Positions 8,457 through 16,228 of a DNA stretch of 64,000 nt are shown piece by piece; the stretch's first letter is position 1; the number at the start of each line of letters is the position of its first letter. The notes below the pieces were generated by a model, which was given only the letters and a program-made list of their open reading frames with translations, had not been told where the DNA came from and did not search any database. The stretch spans positions 434,001 through 498,000 of the forward strand of contig NZ_JACDUR010000003.1 in NCBI RefSeq assembly GCF_013761175.1, given 5' to 3'. A program made the translations under genes and the position numbers. Origin of the DNA: Nonomuraea soli (GTDB taxonomy: Bacteria > Actinomycetota > Actinomycetes > Streptosporangiales > Streptosporangiaceae).

Positions 8457-10403
8457 GTGCGCCCCTTCGAGCTGCCGGACTTCTACCGGCCGTGGCCGCC
8501 CCGGGTCAATCCGCACGTCGAGGCGGCCCGGGCGCACGCCAGGACGTGGGCCGCCGAGCTCGGGCTGATCGACGCGGCGGTCTGGGACGCGGCCACGATG
8601 GACTCCATCGACCTGGCGCTGTTCGCCGCCTACTGCTTCCCCGACGCCGACCAGGGGTCGCTGGAGCTGATCACCGACTGGTACGTGTGGGGGTTCTTCT
8701 TCGACGACTGGTTCCTGGAGCACTACAAGCAGCACGGGGACGTCGAAGGGGCGCAGGCGTGGATCGCGAAGGCCCGGGCGTTCATGCCCCTCGACCTCGG
8801 CCGTGCCGTACCGGAGCCGGAGGACCCGGTTCAGGCGGCGCTGGCGGACCTGTGGGCGCGCACGGCGCCGGGGACCGGCGACGACTGGCGCCGCCGGTTC
8901 GCCGACGAGACCTTCGCCCAGCTCGGCGACGCCTTCTGGGAGCTGGAGAACCTCAGGGCCGGGCGGGTGCCGAACCCGATCGACTACCTGGAGCGCAAGC
9001 GCGGCCTGAGCGCGGGCCGCTGGGTGTCGACACTGGTGGAGCAGGTCGACAGGCTGCACCTGGCGCCGGAGACGGTGTCGTCGCGGCCGTTTCGGGTGCT
9101 GCGCGACACCTTCACGGACGCGCAGGTGCTGCTCAACGACGTCTTCTCCTACCAGCGTGAGGTCGAGGAGGAGGGCGAGGTCCACAACTTCGTGCTGGTG
9201 CTCCAGGACTTCCTCGGGCTCACGCCCCAGGAGGCGGCCGACACCGCCAACGACCTGCTGACCTCGCGCCTGCTGCAGTTCGAGAGCACGCTGCTCACCG
9301 AGGTGCCCGAGCTGGCCGAGCGGGAGCAGGTGGCCAGGCTGGCGTGCCGGTTGCAGGACATCAACGCGGGCTCGCACGAGTGGCACCTGCGGTCGAGCCG
9401 GTACATGAACGAGGGCACCCGCGGCGCCGACCCGTACGTGCCGATCTGGCGGTATCCGACCGGGCTCGGCACGTCGGCCGCCCGCCTGTGGGCAGGCCAC
9501 CGCCCGCTCGACCACCGCCCGCTCGACCACCGTCCGCTCGACCACCGCCCGCCGGAGGTCACCTTCCAGGCCAGGACCAGCCCGCACGCCTCTGCCGCCC
9601 GCAACGCGGCGGCAGCCTGGGCGAGACAGGTCGGCCTGCCGCCCAACCCCGACGCCGTCCAGCGCACGGCGTCGTGCCTCCCGGACGCCCCGCGTGAACG
9701 CCTGGAGCTGGTCGCCCAGTGGCAGGTCCTGCTGGCCGAGCTAAACACCCACCTGAACGGCTACAAGTCACGGCATGACCTGACCGGCGGCCGGCTCTTC
9801 CTGGAAAGGCTCCCCCGCTTCCTCGATCCTGACCCGCCCGCGCCGGTCAACCCCTTCGAGCGTGCCCTGGCCGACCTGTGGCCGCGCACCGCCTTCGCAG
9901 CGCGCGACCACGTGGCCGGCCATTTCGCCGACCTGGTCGCCGCCCGAGGGTGGGAGCTGGCCAACAGCGTCAGGCAGCGGGTGCCCGACGCGGTCGACTA
10001 CCTGGTCGTACGGCGGGGCGAGGGCACCGGGATGCTCCTGGACCTGCTGCAGTACGGCATGGCGCTGCCCCAGGACGAGCGTCCCGGCGGCGACCTGGCC
10101 GACTGTTTCGCCGACGCGGTCACCTCCCAGCGTGACCTGGCCGCCTTCCATCGGGCCGACCACAACAACGGCGTGCTGGCCGTACAACGCCTGCTGGAGT
10201 GCGAACCGACCGGCGCGGCGGCCATCGTGGGCGACCTGCGAGCGGCCCGCCTGGCGCAGTTCGACCGCCTGGCGCCCGGGTCGCCCCGCTACGCAACGGC
10301 CATGCTGGCCTGGCTGGCCGGGGAGCAGAGCTGGAGCCGGGCGCCCCGCCTCCCGGCAGGACCGACCGGGCTGGGCACGAGAGGGGTGAAGGCATGGCTC
10401 TGA
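8457..10403 (+). CDS. two-domain terpene synthase (germacradienol/geosmin-synthase-like), second domain degenerate; likely encapsulin cargo
   Basis: A 648-aa class I terpene cyclase homologue of the bacterial germacradienol/geosmin synthase architecture. The N-terminal domain is intact: the Asp-rich motif DDWFLE (83-88) and the NSE motif NDVFSYQRE (227-235) should bind the Mg-diphosphate of farnesyl diphosphate. An interdomain linker holds a tandem HRPLD repeat (348-364). The C-terminal half (about 375-648) aligns with the first (compare RALADLWPRT and AALADLWART), but the Asp-rich site reads LAELNTHLNGY and the NSE region reads SQRDLAAFHRADHNNG, so neither metal site survives. The product is therefore unlikely to be geosmin by the usual two-step route. 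GTG start 2 bp after the encapsulin stop; its end overlaps the next gene by 10 bp. Confidence 0.9.
   Translation: MRPFELPDFYRPWPPRVNPHVEAARAHARTWAAELGLIDAAVWDAATMDSIDLALFAAYCFPDADQGSLELITDWYVWGFFFDDWFLEHYKQHGDVEGAQAWIAKARAFMPLDLGRAVPEPEDPVQAALADLWARTAPGTGDDWRRRFADETFAQLGDAFWELENLRAGRVPNPIDYLERKRGLSAGRWVSTLVEQVDRLHLAPETVSSRPFRVLRDTFTDAQVLLNDVFSYQREVEEEGEVHNFVLVLQDFLGLTPQEAADTANDLLTSRLLQFESTLLTEVPELAEREQVARLACRLQDINAGSHEWHLRSSRYMNEGTRGADPYVPIWRYPTGLGTSAARLWAGHRPLDHRPLDHRPLDHRPPEVTFQARTSPHASAARNAAAAWARQVGLPPNPDAVQRTASCLPDAPRERLELVAQWQVLLAELNTHLNGYKSRHDLTGGRLFLERLPRFLDPDPPAPVNPFERALADLWPRTAFAARDHVAGHFADLVAARGWELANSVRQRVPDAVDYLVVRRGEGTGMLLDLLQYGMALPQDERPGGDLADCFADAVTSQRDLAAFHRADHNNGVLAVQRLLECEPTGAAAIVGDLRAARLAQFDRLAPGSPRYATAMLAWLAGEQSWSRAPRLPAGPTGLGTRGVKAWL
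9498..9551 (+). repeat. 15-bp tandem repeat in terpene-synthase linker
   Basis: CACCGCCCGCTCGAC is repeated three times (9498-9512, 9513-9527, and 9528-9542 with one C-to-T change), followed by a partial fourth copy. It stays in frame and encodes H-R-P-L-D units in the linker between the two synthase domains. The near identity of copies points to recent expansion by slippage. Confidence 0.85.
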
Positions 10404-11272
10404 GCACGACGGCCGCGCGCAACCTGGCCACCACGACGAAGACCCCGCCCGTCAACGCGTCGGCCACACCCGGCTGGCTGCTGCGGATCATGTCGTGGGC
10501 CGAGGTACCCGGCGGCGTCTACCGCCGCACCAGCACGGTCCGCCGCACGATCGCCCGCCACGGCAGCAGCCAGCCGGGCGTGATCGTGGCGGCGGGCCAC
10601 CACGGCGAGCCCGCCCTGCCGGGGATGTACGTCGAGTACGGCTCACCTCCGCGCGAGTACGAGCTGTCGGTCGCCCAGACCGTGATGCGCGTCCACAACC
10701 GCGTCGACGACCTCTACAGCGACCCGATGGACCAGTACGAGCAGCAGCTCAGGCTCACCGAGGAGGCGCTGAGGGAGCGGCGCGAGCACGAGCTGATCAA
10801 CAACCCGGCGTTCGGCCTGCTCCACGCTCCCCCGCCCCGCCACCGGGTGACCGCCAGGACGGGCCCGCCCACGCCCAGCGACCTGGACGCGCTGATCTGC
10901 AAGCAGACCCGCCCGCGTTACCTGCTCGCCCACCCGCGGGCGATCGCCGCGTTCGCCCGCCAGTGCAACCGCCACGGGATCGTTCCCGGCACCGCCGAGC
11001 TCGACGGCCGGCGGCTGCTGAGCTGGCGCGGGCTGCCGCTGCTGCCCTGCGACAAGCTCCCCGTCGCCGCCGACCTGACCACGTCGATCCTGGTCGTCCG
11101 GCCGGGCGAGAAGCGTCAGGGCATCGTGGGGTTGCGTCCCGAGGGCGGGCTGAAGATCCACAAGCTGGGCACGGACGACCGAGCGGTAACCGGCTACCTG
11201 GTCAGCGACTATTTCTCGCTGGCCGTACTGATCCCGAACGCCGTCTGCGCTCTGGACGGGGTTCAGCTCTAG
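10394..11272 (+). CDS. second encapsulin shell protein, lacking the CNBD insertion
   Basis: A 292-aa HK97-fold shell protein clearly paralogous to the product of 7078-8454. It shares the arm [15 protein letters not shown], the segment [19 protein letters not shown] (86 on), EQQLRLTEEALRERREHEL and RTGPPTPSDLDAL. Where the first shell protein has about 130 residues of CNBD, this one has a short linker (ARHGSSQPGVIVAAGHHGEP), so it resembles a Family 2A-like minimal shell. The ATG is inside the end of the terpene-synthase gene (10-bp overlap) and preceded by GAGGGGTGAAGG. Co-translation suggests a mixed shell built from two subunits. It ends VQL without a long tail. Confidence 0.92.
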   Translation: MALSTTAARNLATTTKTPPVNASATPGWLLRIMSWAEVPGGVYRRTSTVRRTIARHGSSQPGVIVAAGHHGEPALPGMYVEYGSPPREYELSVAQTVMRVHNRVDDLYSDPMDQYEQQLRLTEEALRERREHELINNPAFGLLHAPPPRHRVTARTGPPTPSDLDALICKQTRPRYLLAHPRAIAAFARQCNRHGIVPGTAELDGRRLLSWRGLPLLPCDKLPVAADLTTSILVVRPGEKRQGIVGLRPEGGLKIHKLGTDDRAVTGYLVSDYFSLAVLIPNAVCALDGVQL

Positions 11273-11282
11273 CCTGGTGACC

Positions 11283-12119
11283 ATGGCAGCGAGTGACGGT
11301 GACGGCTGGGCCACGTGCGCGCAGGGGCACACCCACTGGGGGGTGCACGGCGCCTCGGGACTGCTCGTCGTCCACCACGACGCCGCCGGCGTGCCGTACA
11401 TCCTGATGCAGAAGCGGGCCCTGTGGAGCCACCACGGCGGGACCTGGGGATTGCCCGGCGGGGCCCGCGACAGCCACGAGGACCCCATCGCCACGGCGAT
11501 GCGCGAGGCGCGGGAGGAGGCGGCGCTCGACAAGCATGACCTGCGGGTCAGCGGCGTCTACCTCGACGACCACGGCGGGTGGACCTTCGACACGGTGATC
11601 GCCGAGTCGGGCGGGCTCATCGACGCCCGCCCGGCCAACGCCGAGAGCACGGCACTGCGTTGGGTGCCGCTGGGCGAGGTGACGGGCAAGCGGCTGCATC
11701 CCGGCTTCGCGCACACGTGGGTGACGATCCAGGACGTGCTGGCGCCGCAGACACTGGTCCTCGACGTGGCCAACATCGTCGGGGCGCGGGCCGAGCACGG
11801 GTGGTGGAGGGACCGGGCGGGTGCGGCCTCGCGGCTGCTCACCGAGGTCGCCGCCGCCCGGCTGCGGCACCCGGTGCTCGATCAGTGGTTCCCGCGGATC
11901 GTGGCGGTCGTGGAGGGAGCGGCTCGCGGGGTGGAGCCGGTGCCGGGCGTGGAGGTCGTCGCCGCTCAGGCGAGCGGCGACGACACGATCGTCGACGTGG
12001 TGCGAGGCGTGCCCGGATGGCAGGGGGTCACGGTCGTGACTGCGGATCGCGGGCTGCGCGACAGGGTGTCGGACAGGGCTCGGACCGAAGGGCCGAAATG
12101 GCTGATCAACCAGCTCTGA
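11283..12119 (+). CDS. Nudix hydrolase fused to NYN/PIN-like nuclease domain
   Basis: A protein of about 278 aa. The N-terminal Nudix box is GGARDSHEDPIATAMREARE followed by EAALDK (the usual G-x5-E-x7-R-E-x2-E-E pattern). The C-terminal half has LVLDVANIVGAR, WWRDRAGAASRLL, SGDDTIVD and VTADRGLRDRV, which look like the acidic residues of NYN/PIN-type nucleases. GTG 11277 or ATG 11283 could start it; both are within 10 bp of the second encapsulin stop, so it is probably cotranscribed. Similar Nudix-NYN proteins occur elsewhere in actinomycetes, so its link to the terpene shell is uncertain. Hydrolysis of a diphosphate is expected, but the substrate is unknown. Confidence 0.8.
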   Translation: MAASDGDGWATCAQGHTHWGVHGASGLLVVHHDAAGVPYILMQKRALWSHHGGTWGLPGGARDSHEDPIATAMREAREEAALDKHDLRVSGVYLDDHGGWTFDTVIAESGGLIDARPANAESTALRWVPLGEVTGKRLHPGFAHTWVTIQDVLAPQTLVLDVANIVGARAEHGWWRDRAGAASRLLTEVAAARLRHPVLDQWFPRIVAVVEGAARGVEPVPGVEVVAAQASGDDTIVDVVRGVPGWQGVTVVTADRGLRDRVSDRARTEGPKWLINQL

Positions 12120-13125
12120 CCAGGGCTTCCGCCGCCGCCGACTCGATCTCGGCCGCCTGACCGACCAGCGCGGCGATCTCCTCCGGCGGCTTCCCGGCGA
12201 GCGCCGCCGAGGCGACCGCCGACCACACGTCACCCGCCTCCCGATACAACCAGGCGTCGGCTCCCACCTCGTCGAGGAAGTCGGCGTACAGCGGCCGCGT
12301 CGCCCCTGGTGTGGTGTACTCCAGCTCCAGGCACGCGTGCAGGCGCCGCAGCGGCACGGCGAGATCGTCCCACCGCCTGCCCCACGACGGCAGCTGGGCG
12401 GCGAGCTTGCGCATGCCGGAGAGCCCGAAGTTGACGTCGAAGTTGTTGCCCATCACCGGGCCGGTGAGCTTGGCCGCCGTGCCGGCGACGGCCTCGGCGA
12501 CCAGCGGCTCGCCGGAAGCCTCGCCGGTGACGGTGATGAGCTGGTGCCTGTCCTTCTTCACGCCCGACCAGGCGGCCATGAAGTCCTGCAACGGGAGCTC
12601 GTGGACCGTGTCGTCGTCCACGGTGACCACGTCGCCCGAGATGCCCGTCACGGCGACGTCGACCGGATCCGGGAACGGCATCGAAGGCCGCCAGGGCAGC
12701 TCGTAGCGCCCCACCCTGCACAACGCCCCGCCGTACTCATCGACGGCCGCCCGCAGGTTGCGCTCGGCCACCCGCGGCGACCCCGTGCGCTTCGTCTCGT
12801 ACGGCACGCGCAGGCGGGTGAGCGCGAGCGGGATCATCGGCTCCGGATGGGCCTGGCAGACGATGGTCAGCATGGGGGCGTGGCCGGAGTACTCGAACAC
12901 GAAGTACATGAACCCGATGCCGCCGCCGAGCCCGAGCAGCAACGCCTCGGAAGGGCCGCCGCCGAGGAAACGCCGCAGCAGGGCGGACTCGTGGTGGTGC
13001 CGCGCCGGCCCGGCGGCGTCGCCGTCGACGTGGCGGGCGGCCACGGTCCAGTTCTCACCGGTTCGCGCCATGCGGGCCCGGATCGCGCGCGTGCGGGCTC
13101 GGTGCCTGGCGTTGTCAGTCATCAT
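12106..13125 (-). CDS. BtrH-N / DUF4872-like protein
   Basis: A 339-aa protein. After a basic leader (residues 1-35) it has HHHESALLRRFLGGGPSEALLLGLGGGIGFMYFVFEY-type sequence in residues 43-79, characteristic of the BtrH N-terminal domain, and a C-terminal region with NNFDVNFGLSGMRKLA and TPGATRPLYADFLDE like DUF4872. BtrH itself transfers an acyl group in butirosin synthesis through a Cys; here the first conserved position reads HHES without Cys, so catalysis is doubtful. The leader motif ARTGENWTVAARHV is a short element I associate with many unrelated actinomycete proteins. GGAGG lies 5 nt before the first of two ATGs. It overlaps the Nudix gene by 14 bp, tail to tail. Confidence 0.72.
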   Translation of the reverse strand: MMTDNARHRARTRAIRARMARTGENWTVAARHVDGDAAGPARHHHESALLRRFLGGGPSEALLLGLGGGIGFMYFVFEYSGHAPMLTIVCQAHPEPMIPLALTRLRVPYETKRTGSPRVAERNLRAAVDEYGGALCRVGRYELPWRPSMPFPDPVDVAVTGISGDVVTVDDDTVHELPLQDFMAAWSGVKKDRHQLITVTGEASGEPLVAEAVAGTAAKLTGPVMGNNFDVNFGLSGMRKLAAQLPSWGRRWDDLAVPLRRLHACLELEYTTPGATRPLYADFLDEVGADAWLYREAGDVWSAVASAALAGKPPEEIAALVGQAAEIESAAAEALVRAG

Positions 13126-13253
13126 GAGGTCCTCCAGCGGAGTCCCACGTTCTCCGCGAGGTCATGGTGACAGGCTCGCACAGGGTCCACACGCTGCGTC
13201 AGGGACGGCTTGTCCTCGGTCGCCTGATCGGGTGACGACGTGGGCGCCGGTGA

Positions 13254-13868
13254 TCAGGCTCGGAGTCGGGCAGGCGTGTACGGCCGACCCCGACGGTACC
13301 CGCCGACGCGGATCGCGGCAACGACCAGCCACCCGAGGTCGGCCGCGAGCGCGATCCGCTCGGTCACCCCCAGGAGCGGCGGCAGCGACCGGGTGGCCAT
13401 CGCGTCGACGAGGGTGACCAGGAAGAGCACCAATCCGACCACGACGGCGACGGTCATGCCCGAGAGCACGGGATCACGCGGCAGAGCCCGGGTGACCACG
13501 ATGGCGGCGATCATGAGGGCGAGAAGCGCCACCCACGCGGCCAGGCCGTGCACGGTCTCCGAGAGCGAAGGGTTGTCCCACCGGCCAGGAGGGTCAGCGG
13601 GGAAGATCGCCGCCACGAGGATGCCCGCCGACCAGAGGGCGAGCAGGCCGGTGCCCAGCCGGCCGAGGCCGGCGCGGGCGACCATGGCGGTGAGGGCCGC
13701 CGATCCCAGCGCGATGGCCGCCAGCCCGACGGTGACCAGCCAGCCGGCGTCGGTGTTGACGAAACGGCTGACCGTCTCCTCGACGGGGCTCATGCCGGTG
13801 TTGACGATGTCGGAGAGGGCGAAGGCCAGGGCTCCGACGACAGAACCTGTGATCACTGCTTGCTTCAT
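13254..13868 (-). CDS. DUF998-type membrane protein
   Basis: A 204-aa integral membrane protein with about six hydrophobic segments. The first reads VITGSVVGALAFALSDIVNTG, with an early Pro/Asn region (NTGMSPVEETVSRFVNT) as in DUF998 proteins, and a later AAIFPADPPGRWDN loop, a DUF998 hallmark. The role of the family is unknown. No operon partner lies close; the STAS gene upstream ends 36 bp before its ATG. Confidence 0.7.
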   Translation of the reverse strand: MKQAVITGSVVGALAFALSDIVNTGMSPVEETVSRFVNTDAGWLVTVGLAAIALGSAALTAMVARAGLGRLGTGLLALWSAGILVAAIFPADPPGRWDNPSLSETVHGLAAWVALLALMIAAIVVTRALPRDPVLSGMTVAVVVGLVLFLVTLVDAMATRSLPPLLGVTERIALAADLGWLVVAAIRVGGYRRGRPYTPARLRA

Positions 13869-13904
13869 GCGGTGGACGGTAGGGAGCAGGTCAGGCCTGG
13901 CGCG

Positions 13905-14264
13905 TCATACCGGGGGAGGCAGCCGCCTACTCCGCAAGTTGTGAGGAACCGCCTCCTCCGCGGGAAAGGCCGCCGACAGCCCCGTGATCTCCAGGATGCG
14001 CCGCAGCACCCCGTGCACCCCGTCGAGCCGCATCGCCCCGCCCTGCTGGCGGATCTGCTGCTGCGTCTGCAGCAGCAGCCACAACCCGCTCGAGTCGCAG
14101 AACGCCAGCTCGGTCGTGTCGATGACCAGAGACGTGCAGCCGTCCGTGATGAGATCCCTGAGCGGCCGCTGGAGCTGGGGCACGGTCGTCTTGTCCAGGT
14201 CGCCCATGATGCGCACCAGCGCGGCCGATCCCGACCTCTCCACCTCGACCACGAGCTCGACCAA
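13905..14264 (-). CDS. STAS-domain anti-sigma factor antagonist
   Basis: A 119-aa SpoIIAA/RsbV-like protein that would release a sigma factor by binding its anti-sigma kinase. The phosphorylatable Ser lies in LAFCDSSGLWLLL. The TTG at 14264 is supported by a perfect AGGAGG (14273-14278 on the minus strand) 8 nt upstream. The tail EAVPHNLRSRRLPPPV is an extension beyond the fold. A GHKL-type kinase that could be its partner lies elsewhere in the window (32709-33131), not next to it. Confidence 0.85.
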   Translation of the reverse strand: MVELVVEVERSGSAALVRIMGDLDKTTVPQLQRPLRDLITDGCTSLVIDTTELAFCDSSGLWLLLQTQQQIRQQGGAMRLDGVHGVLRRILEITGLSAAFPAEEAVPHNLRSRRLPPPV

Positions 14265-14356
14265 CGGGAGTGCCTCCTGGCCTGGAACCTGGCCCTGACG
14301 CTACACCTCAGCAGCGCGACGCGTCAGGGGCCGCTATCGTGGTTTCCGCAACCTCT

Positions 14357-14443
14357 GGAGGGTTCGCATAGTGGACTAGTGCAGCCGCCTTGAAAGCGGC
14401 CAGGTCAGCGATGGCCTCAAGGGTTCGAATCCCTTACCCTCCG
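14357..14443 (+). tRNA. tRNA-Ser(UGA)
   Basis: An 87-nt class II tRNA. The acceptor stem pairs GGAGGGT with ACCCTCC, discriminator G at 14443. The anticodon stem GCCGC/GCGGC frames the loop CTTGAAA, giving anticodon TGA (14391-14393). There is a long variable arm and the T-loop GGGTTCGAATCCC. CCA is not encoded. The last 10 bases overlap the end of the opposite-strand ATPase gene. Confidence 0.95.
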
Positions 14444-16125
14444 CTCGCCCCGGCGAAGCCGTCCCCGACATAGGCCGCCAGTTGCAGGTAGGCCTCACGG
14501 GTTTGCTCCTGCAACCTGTCCAGGTCGATCTCCGCGCCTTCCTCCAGGTGGGGGTCGTACGGCACGCGCACGACGGCCCGGCACCTGGCGGCGAAGTGCG
14601 CCTCCAGCTTCTTGATGTCGACCGCCGACTTCGAGCGCGGCCGCACGCTGCACAGCACCACCGTGGCCTCACGCACGAGGTCGCCGTAGTGGTGCGCCTC
14701 CAGCCAGTCGAGCGTCGCCGAGGCGGCGCGGGCGCCGTCGACCGACGCGGAGCTGACGAGCACGATCTGGTCGGCCAGGCCGAGCACGCCGCCCATCGCC
14801 GAGTGCAGCAGCCCGGTGCCGCAGTCGGTGATGCAGATGGAGTAGAAGTTCTCCAGCACCTGCGCCACGGACTGGTAGTCGGCGCCGCTGAACGCCTCGG
14901 AGATCGACGGGTCGCGGTCGGAGGCGAGCACCTCCAGCCGCGAGGGCGCCTGGGTGGTGAAGGCCCGGATGTCGACGTAGCGCTTGACCTGCTCACGCTC
15001 GTTGAGCAGGTCGCGCACGGTCGCCGACGTCTCCAGCTCGACCTTGTCCGAGAGCGTTCCACGATCGGGGTTGGCGTCGACCGCGATCACGCGGTCGCCG
15101 CGCACCTGGGCGAGCGTCGCGCCGAGCCCGACGGTGGTCGTGGTCTTGCCGACGCCGCCCTTGAGCGACAGGACGGCCACACGGTGGTGGCCGGTGGCGA
15201 CCGGGGTACGGGCGCGCCCCAGGAGCTCCCGGCGCCGCCGTACCTCCGGAGACTCACCCGGACGGATCCAGCCGCCCGACGCCTTGTAGACCAGGCGCCG
15301 CCAGCCGCCCGCGGGAGCGTTCCTACGGCCCGCACCGCGCAGCAGCGTCTCGGGGTCGAGGCTGTCGGCGGTCGGACCGCCGGGCGTGGCCTGCGGGATG
15401 GGGATGTGCCTGCGGCGCCGCGGTTCGCGCGGTTCGGCGACGAAGGCCTCCTCGAAGGCGGGCTTCTGCCGCTCGAAAGCCGAAGGCTGGGGCTGCTCGA
15501 ACGGGTGAGGCTGCTCGAACGGAGACGGCTGGTCGAGCGTCGACGGGCGCTGCAGGCCAGGATCCGTCGCCGACTCCAGCGCCTCGTCGAACGCCCGCGC
15601 CTTGCCGAACACCGGCGCGACCGGCTCGCCCTCCGGCTCCTCGGCGGCCGGCTTCTCGTCGAAGGCGGACCTGCGCGGCTCCTCGAAGCTCGTCTGCGGC
15701 CACTCGGGCGACTTCGGCCAGGTCGTGCCCGCCGTGCCCCCCTGTTCCTTCTTCTGCCCGGCGTCGAACAGGCCGCGGGACGACTCCAGCGAGGTGTCGG
15801 TGTCGTCGGGACGCGGCAGCGGCTTCAGCGGCGCCAGGAAGCTGTCCTCGGCGGGCTTGGCCTGGTCCAGCCACTCGTTGGCGGTCGCCTCCTCGGCGGG
15901 CGCCTCTTCGGGCGTCGCCGGGCTGTACACGCTGTCGACGGCCGCGCGGAACAGCGGCGGCGTCGACGTCTCCCCCCATGGATCCTTCGGGTACGGCGAA
16001 AGGGAGCCGTCGTCCGCCATCGTCACCGCGCTCACCGCGATGGGCGTGGAGTCCTCGGCCTCCTTGATGGCATCGAGCCATGCCAGCTGTTCTTCTAGAG
16101 ATTCTTCACGATCGTGTCTTGCCAC
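14434..16125 (-). CDS. MinD/ParA-like ATPase with long acidic N-terminal region
   Basis: A protein of about 563 aa. The C-terminal 270 residues form a deviant-Walker P-loop ATPase (LKGGVGKTTTTVGLGATLA, then IAVDANPDRGTLS and ICITDCGTGLLHS). The N-terminal 250 residues are disordered, acidic and rich in Pro/Phe/Glu, with repeated FEQPxPF-like units. This domain layout is typical of the actinobacterial EspI/FleN-like MinD proteins that often accompany type VII secretion, but no ESX gene is in the window. GTG 16125 follows GAGGGGG; the frame upstream of it is not protein-like. The stop codon lies inside the tRNA-Ser gene on the other strand. Confidence 0.82.
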   Translation of the reverse strand: MARHDREESLEEQLAWLDAIKEAEDSTPIAVSAVTMADDGSLSPYPKDPWGETSTPPLFRAAVDSVYSPATPEEAPAEEATANEWLDQAKPAEDSFLAPLKPLPRPDDTDTSLESSRGLFDAGQKKEQGGTAGTTWPKSPEWPQTSFEEPRRSAFDEKPAAEEPEGEPVAPVFGKARAFDEALESATDPGLQRPSTLDQPSPFEQPHPFEQPQPSAFERQKPAFEEAFVAEPREPRRRRHIPIPQATPGGPTADSLDPETLLRGAGRRNAPAGGWRRLVYKASGGWIRPGESPEVRRRRELLGRARTPVATGHHRVAVLSLKGGVGKTTTTVGLGATLAQVRGDRVIAVDANPDRGTLSDKVELETSATVRDLLNEREQVKRYVDIRAFTTQAPSRLEVLASDRDPSISEAFSGADYQSVAQVLENFYSICITDCGTGLLHSAMGGVLGLADQIVLVSSASVDGARAASATLDWLEAHHYGDLVREATVVLCSVRPRSKSAVDIKKLEAHFAARCRAVVRVPYDPHLEEGAEIDLDRLQEQTREAYLQLAAYVGDGFAGASGG

Positions 16126-16228
16126 CGTGTTCCCCCTCGGGACGGGTGCAAAGGGGTAGCAAATACATTGCAGATTAACGCCCCGTGTTCCCATGAATGC
16201 GGTCAACCCACAAGTTAGCGTGGTTGGC

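Noticed and set aside
9498-9551. Short tandem repeat considered as a CRISPR array
   Set aside because: Units are 15 bp with no spacers and remain in frame within a coding region.
8457-10403. Calling the synthase geosmin synthase outright
   Set aside because: The second catalytic domain has no metal motifs, so the geosmin-forming step cannot be assumed.
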